The notes below the pieces were generated by a model, which ran no database searches, was not told where the DNA came from, and worked only from the letters and a program-made list of their open reading frames with translations. Source: Molossus alvarezi (lineage: Eukaryota > Chordata > Mammalia > Chiroptera > Molossidae). Taken from it: a stretch of 64,000 nt of DNA. The DNA lies in contig CM073891.1 of NCBI GenBank assembly GCA_037176705.1, positions 97,771,827 through 97,835,826 on the forward strand, written 5' to 3'. Below, piece by piece: positions 1 through 13,500 of this stretch. The translations under genes were made by a program, and so were the position numbers. Each line of letters starts with the position of its first letter. The stretch's first letter is position 1.

Positions 1-879
1 GATATTGTTAGCCATTTTAATATTATCCACATAAGTCTCATCATCTCCATCATTGTTATCTGTATTTGAGTACTTAGTCCCTATCAGTTCAGTACCTCAA
101 ATAAAAAGTAACCACTTTGAATTCTATAGGCAGTTTTACTTGATTCAATCCATGTCCAAAGTTTCTTTTGGAGTAGGGGGGAGAAAAGACACTTTTAAAA
201 AATCTGTAACACTGTAATGACGAACATAGCATTTACCTAGTACTTGAGAAATGAGAGGTGGTATTAGAATTATGATAGAATCTAGTTTAGGCCTAACTTA
301 TCTCCTATCTTATATTTGTTATTACATATTTTTATTAATTCTGTGCTTTAAAGGTATTCTGATACTATATATTAATAAGTAGTTGTGATAGGAGAATGGT
401 AAGGAAAAGAGGAGTGGGATATATGCCTATCAAGTAAGTGGTGCATGGAAAATCAAAAACATTAGTCTTCAAAGTACTCCCCAAATTGAATTTGGAACTT
501 CTGCTGGCTCTCCGTAACTGAACTCTGCAAAGCTTTGCACTTCCCTGCTGACATCCTCAGTGTTTTCATGTGGAAAGTAAGAACTCGAAAAAAATTTAAC
601 TGGTTCTGATCTTTTGAAAACAGAACACCAGCAGATAACATTTTGAGGGAAACTATTTTCTTGCTTTCAACTGTGTACATATTTCTTTTACAAAGGTGTT
701 TATGTCTTTATTTTTACAAGTTTAAAAAATAGTTTAGGGGTATTCTGAGTACAAATATATTGTCCTTATGTATGGCCTTTGTTTCTCTTAACTTTAATAA
801 AATAGAATGTTCCTTGGAACCTAGGTTCTGTTAAATGTTCGATTTTCAACTGATTAGATGTTATAGCAGAACACTAGGG
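1..879. other. MKLN1 intron, unique-looking sequence
   Basis: This AT-rich intronic stretch has no recognised repeat. A 72-codon open frame on the minus strand (462-680) has fairly non-repetitive composition but matches no protein that I recognise. I do not call it a gene. Confidence 0.4.
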
Positions 880-1010
880 GTGAAGAAACCAGGATTTCAG
901 TACTAATTCAGGTAACAAGTAGCTCTGTGACCTTGTATAATCTCTATAAGCCTCTATTTTCTATTCTGTTTCATGCAAATAAAGCTATAAGTTAGAACTT
1001 TAAAATTACT
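880..1010 (+). repeat. MIR-like ancient SINE fragment
   Basis: The order of words matches the MIR core: an AGCTCTGTGACCTTG stretch followed by a CCTCTATTTTC stretch. It is strongly diverged, so the family call is tentative. Confidence 0.45.
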
Positions 1011-2094
1011 TGGGGCTGTTCGTGACACTTTAAGATTTGACACTTAACGTTCACATTTTAGAAGAATGTGAGAAAGCTAGAGACATGAAGACATTTTTAA
1101 GTTACTTTGCAATTTTGAATTTAACATAATTAAAAATTTAAAATTTAAAGATTTTTTGATTTATTAAGAACAAAGTGGCAGCTTAGTTCTGAAGCCTTCG
1201 ATGTCGCTTTGTGTGATTTTCAGGAACAATGAGAACCAAACAAAAACGATTAAAACAAAAAAACTCAAAACACAAGTCACAAAACACAAAACACATATTC
1301 AGCAAAACCAGGAGCCAAAGAAAACCCACAACTCCCAATTTCTTGTAAGTTTAGCTAAGAAAACAACTGAAATATCCAGAACATGTATTGAAACTGACAG
1401 CACTGTAATAGGGGAGAACTGGGAGTTCAGAGACAGCCTAGTAGAGGTACATCTTAGTGGGAAGTGTCATGAGCAGGGTAGAAAGTTGAACCCAAGGCAG
1501 CCTCTGAGGGAGTCAGTGAGATAATGGGTGGAAAGCACCCAGAAAGGCCCAGATGCCAGAAAGCACAGTCTTCTAAAAGTATGGGATACACCCTGACAAC
1601 TGGGAACAATGTGGCTCCTTTTGCAATATCTAATGAAGAAACTGGGGGAGCTCAAGTCTTGAGAGCTCCTCACCCCAGATGAGGGTTCATAAAGTTAAAA
1701 ATGACATGGCTTCACAGATGCACTATATTTTTTAAAGAAGCCATTTAATTCAGTAGCAACAGAGGAGGAAGTCCTTGAGCAAGAACATTACTCTTTCATA
1801 GGAACATTCTGTTATCTGGTCCAGGGAAATTCAACTAATTTAAATATGAAAACCTAAAAAGCAACAAACATCAAATCTTTAAAGATAATCTAAAGAAAAA
1901 CAATAATAAGAAGAAGAACAGCAAAACTTTTCTTCATGCAACAGCAAATGAAAATTACATTTTAGTATCCAACATGAATTAAATGATTTCTTGAAGCTTG
2001 AAACTCTGAAGAAAACTACAAAGCATAAATTCAAGAATGCAGATGACCAAATAATAGGAGCAAGTGAAATTGGACCTGGTAAAACTCAAAAAAT
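1011..2094. other. Intron, no gene; low-complexity A-rich parts
   Basis: The A-rich open frame at 1201-1524 is Lys/Thr/Gln-rich because of its base composition and has no recognisable domain. Nothing else could be supported here. Confidence 0.4.
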
Positions 2095-2106
2095 AAATTG
2101 AAGAAA

Positions 2107-2339
2107 GCCCTGGCAGATTTGGCTAAGTGGTTAGAGCGTAGGCCCACAGACCAAAGAGTCATAGTTTCAATTCTGGTCAAGAACATGTACCTCAGTTGTG
2201 GTCCCTGGCCCTGGTAGGGGTTGTGCGGGAGGCAGCCAATCCACGTGTTTCTCTCACATCAGTGTTTCTCTCGCTCCCCCTCACACTCTATCTGAGGATA
2301 AATGGAAAAATATCCTCAGGTGAGGATTTTAAAAAAAAG
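2107..2339 (+). repeat. Ves SINE
   Basis: The tRNA-like head (GCCCTGGC..TTGGCTAAGTGGTTAGAGCG), the CT-rich middle and the A-rich tail are all present. The copy is flanked by a TSD, AAATTGAAGAAA, at 2095-2106 and 2340-2351. Confidence 0.9.
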
Positions 2340-2351
2340 AAATTGAAGAAA

Positions 2352-4160
2352 AACAGTAGCATTTTTAGAAATGAAGACTAATCTACATAGAGTATAGTGA
2401 AGAATAGGTAAAGGTCATATAACAGAAATAAGAAGAGCAAATAATATAGAAATAAAGATTAAAAGAGATTAGCCAGAAAATTATAGTTAGACAGGCAAAA
2501 GTGAGCCAACATACATATAATTGGAGATGTTACATATAGAAACTAAAACATTGGAACAACAAATATTTATAAATAAAATTCAAGAAGATTTTTTTCCGAA
2601 GAAAGAAGACTATTCCACATTTCAAAGGGGTGTGCTATATTTGGGGAAGATTGATCTAGGTATTCAACTCTAAGACATATGTTAGTAAACATTGGATTTC
2701 AAATATAAAGGAGCCATTTTGAGGGGCAACTAGACAAAATTATCAAGTAACCTATAAAAGAAATAAAATGAAACTGATGTCAGATTTCTCTACAGCTATA
2801 TTCAGTGCTAGGAAATATTAGAGTAACATCTAGAAGATAGGAAAAGATAGTGTGAGCCAAGGATTTTATATCTAGACAAACTGTCTTTCAAGTATGACCA
2901 CTTTTTGAAGAAATTACTAGAAAAAGGAATATGAACTAGCCAAGAATTGGCAGTAGAAACCAGTCAAAGGATTGGAGATCTCAGCTCCTTGACATTCTCT
3001 CTGGGTCAGTGTAGATCATTGGCAGGCTGAACACATATTTTTATTATTCTCCTGCCCCACATCCTATAAAATGTCGAGAGAATACATTAGTAATAGTGTT
3101 GAAAGTGAGAAAGAATGCCCTTGGGGAACTTAAAAATATTTTGGGGGAGAATTCCTTTAAGATAGAAAGCAGATAGGAGGATCAGATCCAACCAGAAGAA
3201 ACTAGAGTATATAAGGAGGATCAGATCCAACCAGAAGAAACTAGAGTATATAAGAAACTAGAGTATATACTCACAGTCTCAAAGTTGATATAGCTGAGGC
3301 AAACATTAGATGATCAGTAGGAGACTAAACCGCAGAGCATTCTTCAGTTTGACAGAGTAGTACCGAACTGTGATAATTGTCCATAGGTCAGGTGTTGAGT
3401 GTGGGCCTTGGAGCTGGAAAGGCAGCTGTGGAACCCTTCACAGCATCACATCTCATTTCTCCCCACCCAGTTCCCTTAGTGAGGATTGCATATGCAACAG
3501 GCAGATGACGAGGGATTCTCAGATCCAAAGAGGACTAGAACAACAACAACAAGTTCAAATATTTGAATATAATTAATACCACGAGACAGGTGCTGAACTC
3601 AACAAATTAAGAATTAACAAAGAAAAACAGTAGTATAAACTGAAAAAGCCTTTAAGTGATATTTTTAGAGCAATTCAGGTGATTTATTGCATTTATAAAA
3701 AAGACATATCTAGAAAAATTACAAATTAAAGATTTTGTAAAATCTCAGCAAATTAACTGAAAAGCAGTATGGACACACTCACCTCTAATGTTTACTAAAT
3801 TAGTGAGCTGAAGAGAAAAGTTAAGAAACAGAAAAGGTCCTGAAATTCCAATACTGCCCAATAGGAGTTCCAGAAGAAGAGACTGCATGCCAAAACAAAT
3901 AAACTCAAGGTAAAAATGAAGACAACTCCTAGAGATGAAGAAAGAATTTTCAGAACAAAGCAAACACCACCAGGTGTAGATCAGGATGAATGAAAAAGAA
4001 TATCCCTGCCTAGCTACTTCCTTAATGAAATTTCAGAACCAAGGATTAAGAGGAAATCCTAAAAGCTTCAGAGAGAAAACTGGTTACCTTTGTAGACAAA
4101 CAAATGAGAACAGGCACACCAAAAAGAAAGAGAAAAATCCCTTTGTAGCCATATGAAGTA
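2352..4160 (+). repeat. Old L1-derived sequence (patchy)
   Basis: A-rich text resembles the L1 ORF2 end and 3' region, including a CCAAGGATTTTATATCTAGAC-like stretch near 2855 and a CAATAGGAGTTCCAGAAG-like stretch near 3858. It is heavily decayed and the boundaries are uncertain. Confidence 0.35.
3175..3269. repeat. 39-bp tandem repeat, 2.4 copies
   Basis: Unit 1 (3175-3213) and unit 2 (3214-3252) are identical, starting AGGAGGATCAGATCC and ending AGAGTATATA. A partial third copy of the last 17 bp follows at 3253-3269. Confidence 0.9.
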
Positions 4161-4585
4161 GAATTTAGGGACTAGATAACCATAGGAAACCTGATAGCAG
4201 AGATTGGCCAAAATTAGTATGACTGAATTTATGAAAATGTAAATTGGTTTATGTAATGTAGGTTCTCAGGATTTTCAGCATGATCCCCAGGTGTTTGAAG
4301 AGACTTGAACCTTAAATACTTAGGACACGGTAATGTGACCCAGCTTTAATGCAACCCTAGACAGTCATATATATATAGAGTAGGTAAATGGGGCCATACT
4401 AAGTTGTCTTCAGGAATGTATGGATTGCTTTTTTTTTTTTTTTTGGATTGCTTTTAATGATAGGGGTTATTTGAGATTAAAGAGTGGAAACACTCTTTGG
4501 AGGGCCAGAGACATGAAACTTTATCACAGTTTTGCAACCATATTCACCAAGATTTCACCCTTGAGGTATAGTATATTTTCATCTT

Positions 4586-4807
4586 TTTTTATGTATTTAT
4601 TTTTTCTTTATTGATTTTAGAGAGAGAGGAAGGGAGAGGGAGAGAGATAGAAAACATCAATGAGAGAGAACATCAATTGGCCGCCTCCTGCTTGCCCCCC
4701 ACTGGGGATCTGGCCCACAACCTGTGCATGTGTCCTGACTGGGAATCGAACCAGCGACCTCTTGGCGCACAGGTTGACATTAAACCACTGAGCCACACCT
4801 ACTGGCC
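4586..4807 (-). repeat. Ves SINE
   Basis: A poly-T start, the TTTATTGATTTTAGAGAGAG body and the head complement ending CCACTGAGCCACACC are present. TSD TATTTTCATCTT lies at 4574-4585 and 4808-4819. Confidence 0.9.
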
Positions 4808-4958
4808 TATTTTCATCTTAATTTATGAAAATCTGCCAGAAACCTGGGAAATAGCAAGTGAGTGGATCTTTTAGTGGTAGGTAAAGATTGAGAGATGCTA
4901 GAATTTTTTTTTTTAATTTTATTAATTTATTGACGTGACATTGGTTAGAGTCCTTTTT

Positions 4959-5208
4959 TTTTTTTAATACTCTCCCGAGGACATTTTTGCATTCATCTTC
5001 AGATAGAGTGAGATGGGGAGAGGGAGGAAGAGAGAGAGAGAGAGAAACATCGATGTGAGAGAGACACATCGACTGGCTGCCACCCACACAACCCCAACCG
5101 GGGCCAGGGACAAACTGCAACCAAGGTCCGTGCCCTTAGCAGGAACTGAACCCGGGTCTCTCTGGAATACGGCCTGACACTCTAACTGTTGAGCCAAACT
5201 GGCCAGGT
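4959..5208 (-). repeat. Ves SINE
   Basis: Minus-strand copy of the longer Ves form (CTCCCGAGGACATTTTTGCATT body). TSD is GGTTAGAGTCCTTTTT at 4943-4958, with one mismatch at 5209-5224. Confidence 0.9.
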
Positions 5209-5224
5209 GGTTAGAATCCTTTTT

Positions 5225-6203
5225 AATATTAATTTTAAAACCAAGTTTTGCAATTATTAAAACTTGTTATTAAAAACAATGCAAAAATAAATAGAAGTAA
5301 TTTTAGGAGAGAATTATATATGCAATGGCTAGTATTTGTACTTCAGCCAAGTAATGTTTTGTGAACACAATTTTTTTTCTTTAAATATAAATGCCACTTT
5401 TGTTCAACATTTAATTTCCAACTTGTACTTAAATATTACTTGAAATAGAATTTAATTATTATTTATTATCTTCTGACAAATGACTTTTCTCGGATATTTT
5501 TATGAAAAACTATAATCTTGAGTTGAAAGAATGAAAGAATTAAGTCTGTTCTTTTAAACATTAGTTGCATAATATACCTCAAAGAAAACAATTTATAGTA
5601 TTGTGTTAAAAGAAGGCAAGACTCATCATACCATAGATGTCAGTCTGGAAACTGATTGCTGCAAATGTCTTTTTGTTTGTTTTACTGTTTTGTAACATAT
5701 TGAAGAGTTTGGTAAAATAAATGCAGAGAGATGAATTTAGCTGCATCATCATTCACATATCTGCCCTCTTATTTAACGGTAGCAAGATTAATAGGATGCT
5801 TGCCTAGAATAGAAAGGAGTTTTTATAAGGAGGATTAAAAGGAGTGTGTGATCACTGTTTACCCAGAGTATGAGCTGTATTCACTCTTCGGTTTATAAGT
5901 CAATTCCTCATGTATTATTTATTGGTTGATTTGGTAAAAATTATTTAGAGCATAAAGCTCTTTAACCCAACATATTTTATTCTCAGTGGGAAAAATGGAA
6001 ACCTGAAGAGGTATTTAGAAATCCATCTGCCAGGTGGTTAGCAGTATTGCAGTGAGGGCATATGATAATCAGGGGTGGTACTTAGTGTTATTGAGACAAA
6101 ATTCAGTTTTTTTGAGAATCTAAAACCACACACATTAGTTTTATTTCAGCACATATGACAAGAACAATCTAAAACTATTCAATCTATTCTTTTATTCTGA
6201 TAG
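5225..6203. other. Intron upstream of first visible exon
   Basis: No repeat or gene is recognised. The last bases form the polypyrimidine tract and AG (6202-6203) of the MKLN1 acceptor. Confidence 0.5.
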
Positions 6204-7637
<1,434 letters not shown>

Positions 7638-7894
7638 GTTTTGTTTTGTTTTTTAAATCCTCACCTGAGGACATTTTTCCATTTTTTTGTTCAGATAGAG
7701 AGGGAGGGAGAGAGAGAAAGAAAGAGAGAGAGAGAGAGAGAGAGACAGACATCGACATGAAAGGGACACATCGAGTGGCCAACCAGGGCCGGGGACAAAC
7801 TGCAACCAAGGTATGTGCCCTTAGTGGGAACCAAACCCAGGTCTCTCTGGACCGCAGGCCAATGCTGTAGCCGCTGAGCCGAACTGGTCAGGGA
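7638..7894 (-). repeat. Ves SINE
   Basis: Minus-strand Ves with the TTTTTTGTTCAGATAGAG variant and a long GA run. TSD TGAAAAATGTTT lies at 7626-7637 and 7895-7906. Confidence 0.9.
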
Positions 7895-7996
7895 TGAAAA
7901 ATGTTTTTACGTAGTTTTTAAATTCAAGTTAGGGTTCAAAAAAGTCTAAGTATTACATTTGGTTGTTATGTCTCTTAATTTTTTTATATATGTATA

Positions 7997-8217
7997 TATA
8001 TTTTTGTTGTTGTTGTTCAGGTAGAGTGGGAGGGAGAGAGAGGAACAGAGAGAGAAACATCGATGTGAAAGGAACACATCGAGTGGCTGCCACCCGTACA
8101 ACCGACCAGGGCCGGGGACAAACCGCAACCAAGGTACGCGTCCTTAGCGGGAACCGAACCCGGGTGTCTCAGGACCACAGGCCGACGCTCTAACCGCTGA
8201 GCCAAACCGGCCAGGGC
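7997..8217 (-). repeat. Ves SINE
   Basis: Near-intact head complement (GCCGACGCTCTAACCGCTGA). TSD TATATGTATA lies at 7987-7996 and 8218-8227. The copy inserted into an AT-rich stretch. Confidence 0.9.
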
Positions 8218-8464
8218 TATATGTATATTTTTATTGTTGACACTATTACAGATGTCCCCTAATTTTTCCTCTTAAATTGTTTTTAATCCGTAACTGTTTG
8301 CCCCTTCTATTTTATTCCCCCCATATACCACTTATTTGTTAAAGAAACTGAATCATGTATGCGTTAGAATTTCCTGTATTATTGATTTGGCTGTTTTTAT
8401 TCTCATAATGTCATTTAATATGATCTTTTATCCATATTTCCTGTAAGCTGGTAGTAAAATCCAG

Positions 8465-8610
8465 AGTCTTTTTTTAAAGCAATTTTTCAATTACAGTTGA
8501 CGTACAATATTATATTAGTTTCAGGTATACAACCCAGTGATTAGACATGTATATAACTTATGAAGTGATCACCCCAATAGGTCTAGTACTTGATTTTAGA
8601 TTCACTCTCC
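8465..8610 (-). repeat. L1 fragment
   Basis: The text TACAATATTATATTAGTTTC and AAGTGATCACCCCAATAGG is characteristic of laurasiatherian L1 non-coding sequence. The orientation is judged from that similarity. Confidence 0.5.
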
Positions 8611-8912
8611 ATTTTTAGGGGTGGCAGTGCCAAAGGAGAGGTGCAGGAATACTTCATAGGTGGTCTGATAGCAAAATATCAAGAGGCATTTAATGTGTAG
8701 TTGGTGATGTTAAAATTGTTCAGTGAATTCAGGTTGTTTATCAGCTTGATTATTAAGTATAGTTTCCTGTCAACATTTTACCTCATGGCTCTAGCAGCCA
8801 TTAATGATAGCCATTGCCTAGATTTCATGAGAATTTGTCAAATAGTGATTTTCTTAATTATATCATTTCTTTTGCATTTATTAACTGATTGTATTATTAA
8901 AAACTTACTCTC

Positions 8913-9131
8913 GCCCAGCTGGTGTGGCTCAGTGGATTGAGCATCACTCCATGGACTGAGAGATCCCAGTTCAATTCCCGGTCAGGCTGCATGTCTGGGT
9001 TGTGGGCTGGATCCCCAATAGTGGATGTACAGGATGTGGCCGATTGATGTTTCTCTCTCATATCGATATTTCCATCTCTCTCTCCCTTTCTCTCTCTAAA
9101 AAATTGGTAAAAACATATTAAAAACAAAAAC
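8913..9131 (+). repeat. Ves SINE
   Basis: Head GCCCAGCTGGTGTGGCTCAG with a CT-rich middle and an A-rich tail. TSD AAAAACTTACTCTC at 8899-8912 has a one-base-different partner at 9133-9146. Confidence 0.9.
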
Positions 9132-9461
9132 AAAAAACTTACTTTCATTAACAGTGTGGCTACCTTGATATGTAAACTGCATAGGATAGGTAATATAAAT
9201 GTTTGCTTTTTTCCTTTATTACTTTTTAATATTGAGTTGAGGCTCTAAAGTTAACCAGTAGATTTTTTTAAGTATTATTATGAACTCATCAATTTTTATA
9301 TATTTGATGTGTTTAATCCAATGATGTCATTATTCTCTTTGATGCCCAACTTGTTCTCTATCTTTGGCCAGTAGGCGGCCCTCCCAGTATGTGTGTGTGT
9401 ATGTATGCATAATCTTTTTAATAAGGGAAAAATTAAATTATGAGTTTATACTGATATTTCT

Positions 9462-9704
9462 TCTTTTTTTTTAACCTCGAGGACATTTTTGCATTTATCT
9501 TCAGGTAGAGTGGGAGGGAGTGAGGGAGGAAGAGAGAGAGAACCATCGATGTGAGAGAGACACATCAAGTGGTTGCCACCCACATGACCCCATCTGGGCC
9601 AGGGACAAGCCGCAACCGAGGCATGTGTCCCTAGCAGGAACTGAACCTGGGACTCTCTGGTCCATGGGCCTACGCTCCAGCCACTGAGCCACACTGGCCA
9701 GGGC
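9462..9704 (-). repeat. Ves SINE
   Basis: Minus-strand copy ending GCCACACTGGCCAGGGC. Perfect TSD TATACTGATATTTCT at 9447-9461 and 9705-9719. Confidence 0.92.
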
Positions 9705-10390
9705 TATACTGATATTTCTGATTCAAATGATAGATTACAGTTTTTAAATTTAATATCTTTGATTTTGTATTTGTGTATCTTTTAAGTTTAAAATCCTCCT
9801 TCCTAATGTCAATATTATGTTACTTGCTCTAATAGTTTATAGAATAGCAAAACTAACAACCAAATCACTGAATGCTGTTTAAAATTGCTTTCTTATTATT
9901 TTTTCAGTTTAGGATATAACCCACTAGGAAAGGGTAGTCAAAAACATGAATTAAAATCACTAGAAATACTACTTGTCAATGTGATCATATCTTTATATAC
10001 AGATAGCTTTCTTTTTTTAATTTCAGAGATATTTTTTATTTTGAGTTAATTTATTTTCTAATTAAACAAAAACTTATACCTGGTTCTAAAGGCAAAACCA
10101 TACGTCCAGGTACTTAAAGAGAGATCTGTGTTTATCCCTGTCTTTCTGTTCTCTCCCTTCTCCAAGAAGTAACTGACTTTTATTGGTTTCTTTTCTTTTT
10201 TTCTTTTTCTCCTTTCTCATACAAGGACAGCACTCTGCACACATTATTCTGCACCTTGCTTTTTTACTTTAGTAGGCTATACTAAAGATCACCTCTTAGC
10301 ATTATATAGAAAACTTCTTTAGTTCTCTTTGTATCAGTATAGTATCCCATTGAGTGGAATCTGTCATAAAATTACTTTTAATAGAGGTTT

Positions 10391-10639
10391 AAAAAGTTTT
10401 TGTTGTTATTAATCCTTACCTGAGGATATTTTTCCATTGCTTTTTAGATAGAATGGAAGGGAGAGAGAGAAAGAAACATCAGTGTGAGAGAGACACACTG
10501 ATTGGTTGCCTTCTGCACGATCCCAGTGAGGCTGGGGATCGAACCTGCAACCCAGGTATGTGCCTTTGACTGGGAATCAAACCCTTGACTCATCAGTCTG
10601 TGGGCTGACACTCTAACTGCTGAGCCAAACTGTCAGAAC
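10391..10639 (-). repeat. Ves SINE, diverged
   Basis: Minus-strand copy with many differences. A weak TSD AGAGGTT occurs at 10383 and 10640. Its end lies only 93 bp upstream of the next MKLN1 exon. Confidence 0.85.
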
Positions 10640-10687
10640 AGAGGTTCAAATTTTTAAAAGATTATTCTGAGTTTTTCATGGAAGTGA

Positions 10688-10873
<186 letters not shown>

Positions 10874-11338
10874 TAGTGATTCTAAATAATCTCATGTCTT
10901 AACTACTTTGTAAGGTAGAATACTATAGCCTCTTTTCTTTTCTTTTTAACCATTCTTCACCCTTTCCCCATTTCTTTAAATGAAGTAATTCTGACTAAGA
11001 GGAAAAAAACTATAAGCTAAATTATCCAATTGTATTTAAAATATATGAATTATCATTATTCCCTTGGAGCAGAAAGACAGTATGTGAATTTCTAAGGGAA
11101 TTATATGTCTATCTATTGGGGAGGAGGGGCTTTGCAATTATAAAAAATTTTTCTATATTTCCTAATCCTTTCCACTTTCTGTTTTCAGTATAGTGACTTA
11201 TATTATGCATTAGCATAGTAAGAATACGTCTGTCCTGACATGTAATTGGTAACACCTTTTAAGTTTAGAAGCTCAGCATCTAAGAAATTATTGTCCTAGT
11301 AATAGGGTGACTGTTTTGTCTAAGATAGTCCCAGTTTT

Positions 11339-11600
11339 TTGAATTTTTTTTTTTAATCCTCACTTGAAGACTTTTTTTTTTGCATTTATCTTGAGATAGA
11401 GCGGGAGGGAGAAAGGAAGGAAGAGAGAGAGAAAGAAACTGCGATGTGAGAGAGACCCATCGAGTGGCTGCCACCCACGCAACCCCAACCGGGCCAGGGA
11501 CAAACTGCAACCGAGGTACTGTGCCCTTAGTGGGAACCGAACCCTGGCCTCTCTGGTCCGCGGGCTGATGCTCTAACCGCTGAGCCAAACCGGCCAGGGC
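11339..11600 (-). repeat. Ves SINE
   Basis: Complete minus-strand copy. TSD AGATAGTCCCAGTTTT (11323-11338) has one mismatch at 11601-11616. Confidence 0.92.
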
Positions 11601-11709
11601 AGATTGTCCCAGTTTTATGCATATTGTCACGATGTAATTATATATACTGCCCCATTCACTCTCAAAAGTATCCTATTTTGGATGATATACATAGTTACCC
11701 TACAGAGTA

Positions 11710-12021
11710 CAGTGATACCTCGGTTCTCGAACATAATTCGTTCCAGGAGGACGGTCGAGAACCGAATTTGTTCGAGAACCGAAGCAATGAAACCCAATAG
11801 GAAAGCGTGACTCCACAAAGCGTGATTCTCTCTCTGCACGCACACTGATGACGCAAGCAAGGCGCGCTGGGCCGAATGAACGCCATTCGGCTCAACTCGG
11901 CTCATCTCGGAAGTTCGAGTTCCAAATATTTGTTCGGATTCCAAGACAAATTTTCTCGAATCTCCTGGTCGAATACCGATTTGGTCGAAAACCGAGGAGT
12001 TCGAGAACCGAGGTATCACTG
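11710..12021. mobile_element. Tigger/pogo-like MITE, 312 bp, TA target duplication
   Basis: The ends are 23-bp inverted repeats (CAGTGATACCTCGGTTCTCG and its complement at 12002-12021, extending to GAAC). The element is flanked by TA at 11708-11709 and 12022-12023. The opening CAGTGATACCTCG resembles Tigger/pogo termini. No transposase frame is present, so it is non-autonomous. A 13-bp complement of the TIR interior (11721-11733) recurs at 11769-11781, so the end can fold back. CpG-containing motifs are largely retained, suggesting a fairly young copy. Confidence 0.85.
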
Positions 12022-12023
12022 TA

Positions 12024-12833
12024 GTCACTTTGCCTATGATTAGTATACACAGAAGAATGGTATTTTTGTTTAAGGTCCAGTGGTTTAAAATGCCTAATTT
12101 GAACAATAGGGTGAGAATTTAGAACAACTTGCTTTCCCTTTTACCTATTATTTATAAAAACAGATTCTTTTATTGTAATAATTATTCATATTTAGGAGGA
12201 AACACTTTTTTAATTTTTTAACAAAAGATAGCACCATAGTAAAAAGAAAGTGCATGTGAAGTAGTTTGCTTTCAAGACCCTCCTCCCATACTTCCTACTA
12301 GCGCTCTGTTTTCTGGGTTAAAGTGAAATGATAAAGGCTCTATGGAGGCAGAGGGGACAGAGTAGAAAATAGGACAATTAAACCTATAAACTGAATAGTG
12401 GAACTTCTAGCCATGTCCCTGTTCCCAGGATACCAGACATATGTCTCTTAGAAAAAGACTAGAATCACCTTCTCTGGACAAAATATATGGCCTCAGAGAA
12501 AAGATTTCCAGGTACTGTTGTTTGGGGATTCCCCATGCCCCAATAAAATGACTAATCTCACTGTTTAGTCCCCAACACAATGGCCACTTTCACAGCCCAG
12601 TCCCCCTATAGTGTGGTGTTGCCCACGATACACATAACATTTTCAATATCAGTTAAATATCTTCTGTATTAGGGTCTTCACCATGAAAGAGACTAAGAGT
12701 ATTTGGAAAATAAATTTTGTTAGAATAAAAAAGTAGAAGAGTTATAAGAAATCTGAAAAATAGAGATGGAATTTTGGAGAAAATAAGGATCTTAGAAAAT
12801 CAATCCAGGAGGTTCAGTATTGAACTAATAAGA
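12024..12833. other. Intron, no assigned feature
   Basis: Mixed AT-rich intronic DNA. The part beyond about 12700 may be L1-related, since it flows into the L1-like segment after the next SINE. No gene is seen. Confidence 0.35.
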
Positions 12834-12842
12834 GTTGCTCCA

Positions 12843-13073
12843 GCCCTGGCCAGTTTGGCTCAGCGGTTAGAAAGTCAGTCCATGGTCCAGAGAGCCCCAG
12901 TTTCGGTTCCTGCTAAGGGCACGTACCTTGGTTGCAGATTGTCCCTGGTCCTGGTTGTGGTCACGTGGGTGGCAGCTAGATGATGTGTCTCTCTCACATC
13001 CATGTTTCTCTCTCTCCCTCCTTCCCTCTCTCTCTTTTGCTGTATCTGAAGATGAATGCAAAAAAAAAAAAAG
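12843..13073 (+). repeat. Ves SINE
   Basis: Head GCCCTGGCCAGTTTGGCTCA and an A13 tail. TSD GTTGCTCCA at 12834-12842 has one mismatch at 13074-13082. Confidence 0.9.
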
Positions 13074-13082
13074 GTTGCTTCA

Positions 13083-13500
13083 GCTATACAGAACATGGAA
13101 AATGGGGGAGACTAGATTATGAAATAAAGAAATAGCAGAAAATTTCCCCAAACTGAAAAGCATTGACTCCAGATTATAAATGAACATCTATAGAAGTCAG
13201 TACATCAAATTTACAGAAACAAAAACCATCATTGTGCATTGTGGAATTTTACATATCAGGGTAAGGAGAATATCTTAAAAGCATCTAGTGTAAAATGCAG
13301 TCGCATTCAAAGGAATAGGACTTAGAGTGGATATAGAAATTCTCAACAACACTGGAAACTAAAAGATAAGGGGGAACAAGTTCTTAACATTCTGAAGGAA
13401 ATTATCATCAACCTAGAATTCTGTTTATAACCAAAACACCAATGAAACAAGAGGGAAGAAATACTATTTTCCAATATGTAAGGTTTATTAATAGAATGTG
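13083..13500 (+). repeat. Old L1-derived sequence
   Basis: Word order matches the L1M 3' part: CATTGACTCCAGATTATAAA, AAGCATCTAGTG, then CAACCTAGAATTCTGTTTA. It is decayed, with no usable frame. Confidence 0.4.

Noticed and set aside
462..680. Possible processed pseudogene on the minus strand
   Set aside because: The frame is open and non-repetitive, but I could not match it to any protein, and no A-tail or TSD frames it.
11627..12106. A 159-codon open frame on the minus strand
   Set aside because: Most of it is the palindromic Tigger-like MITE read through. Repeated words explain the Arg/Glu-rich peptide, and no transposase motif is present.
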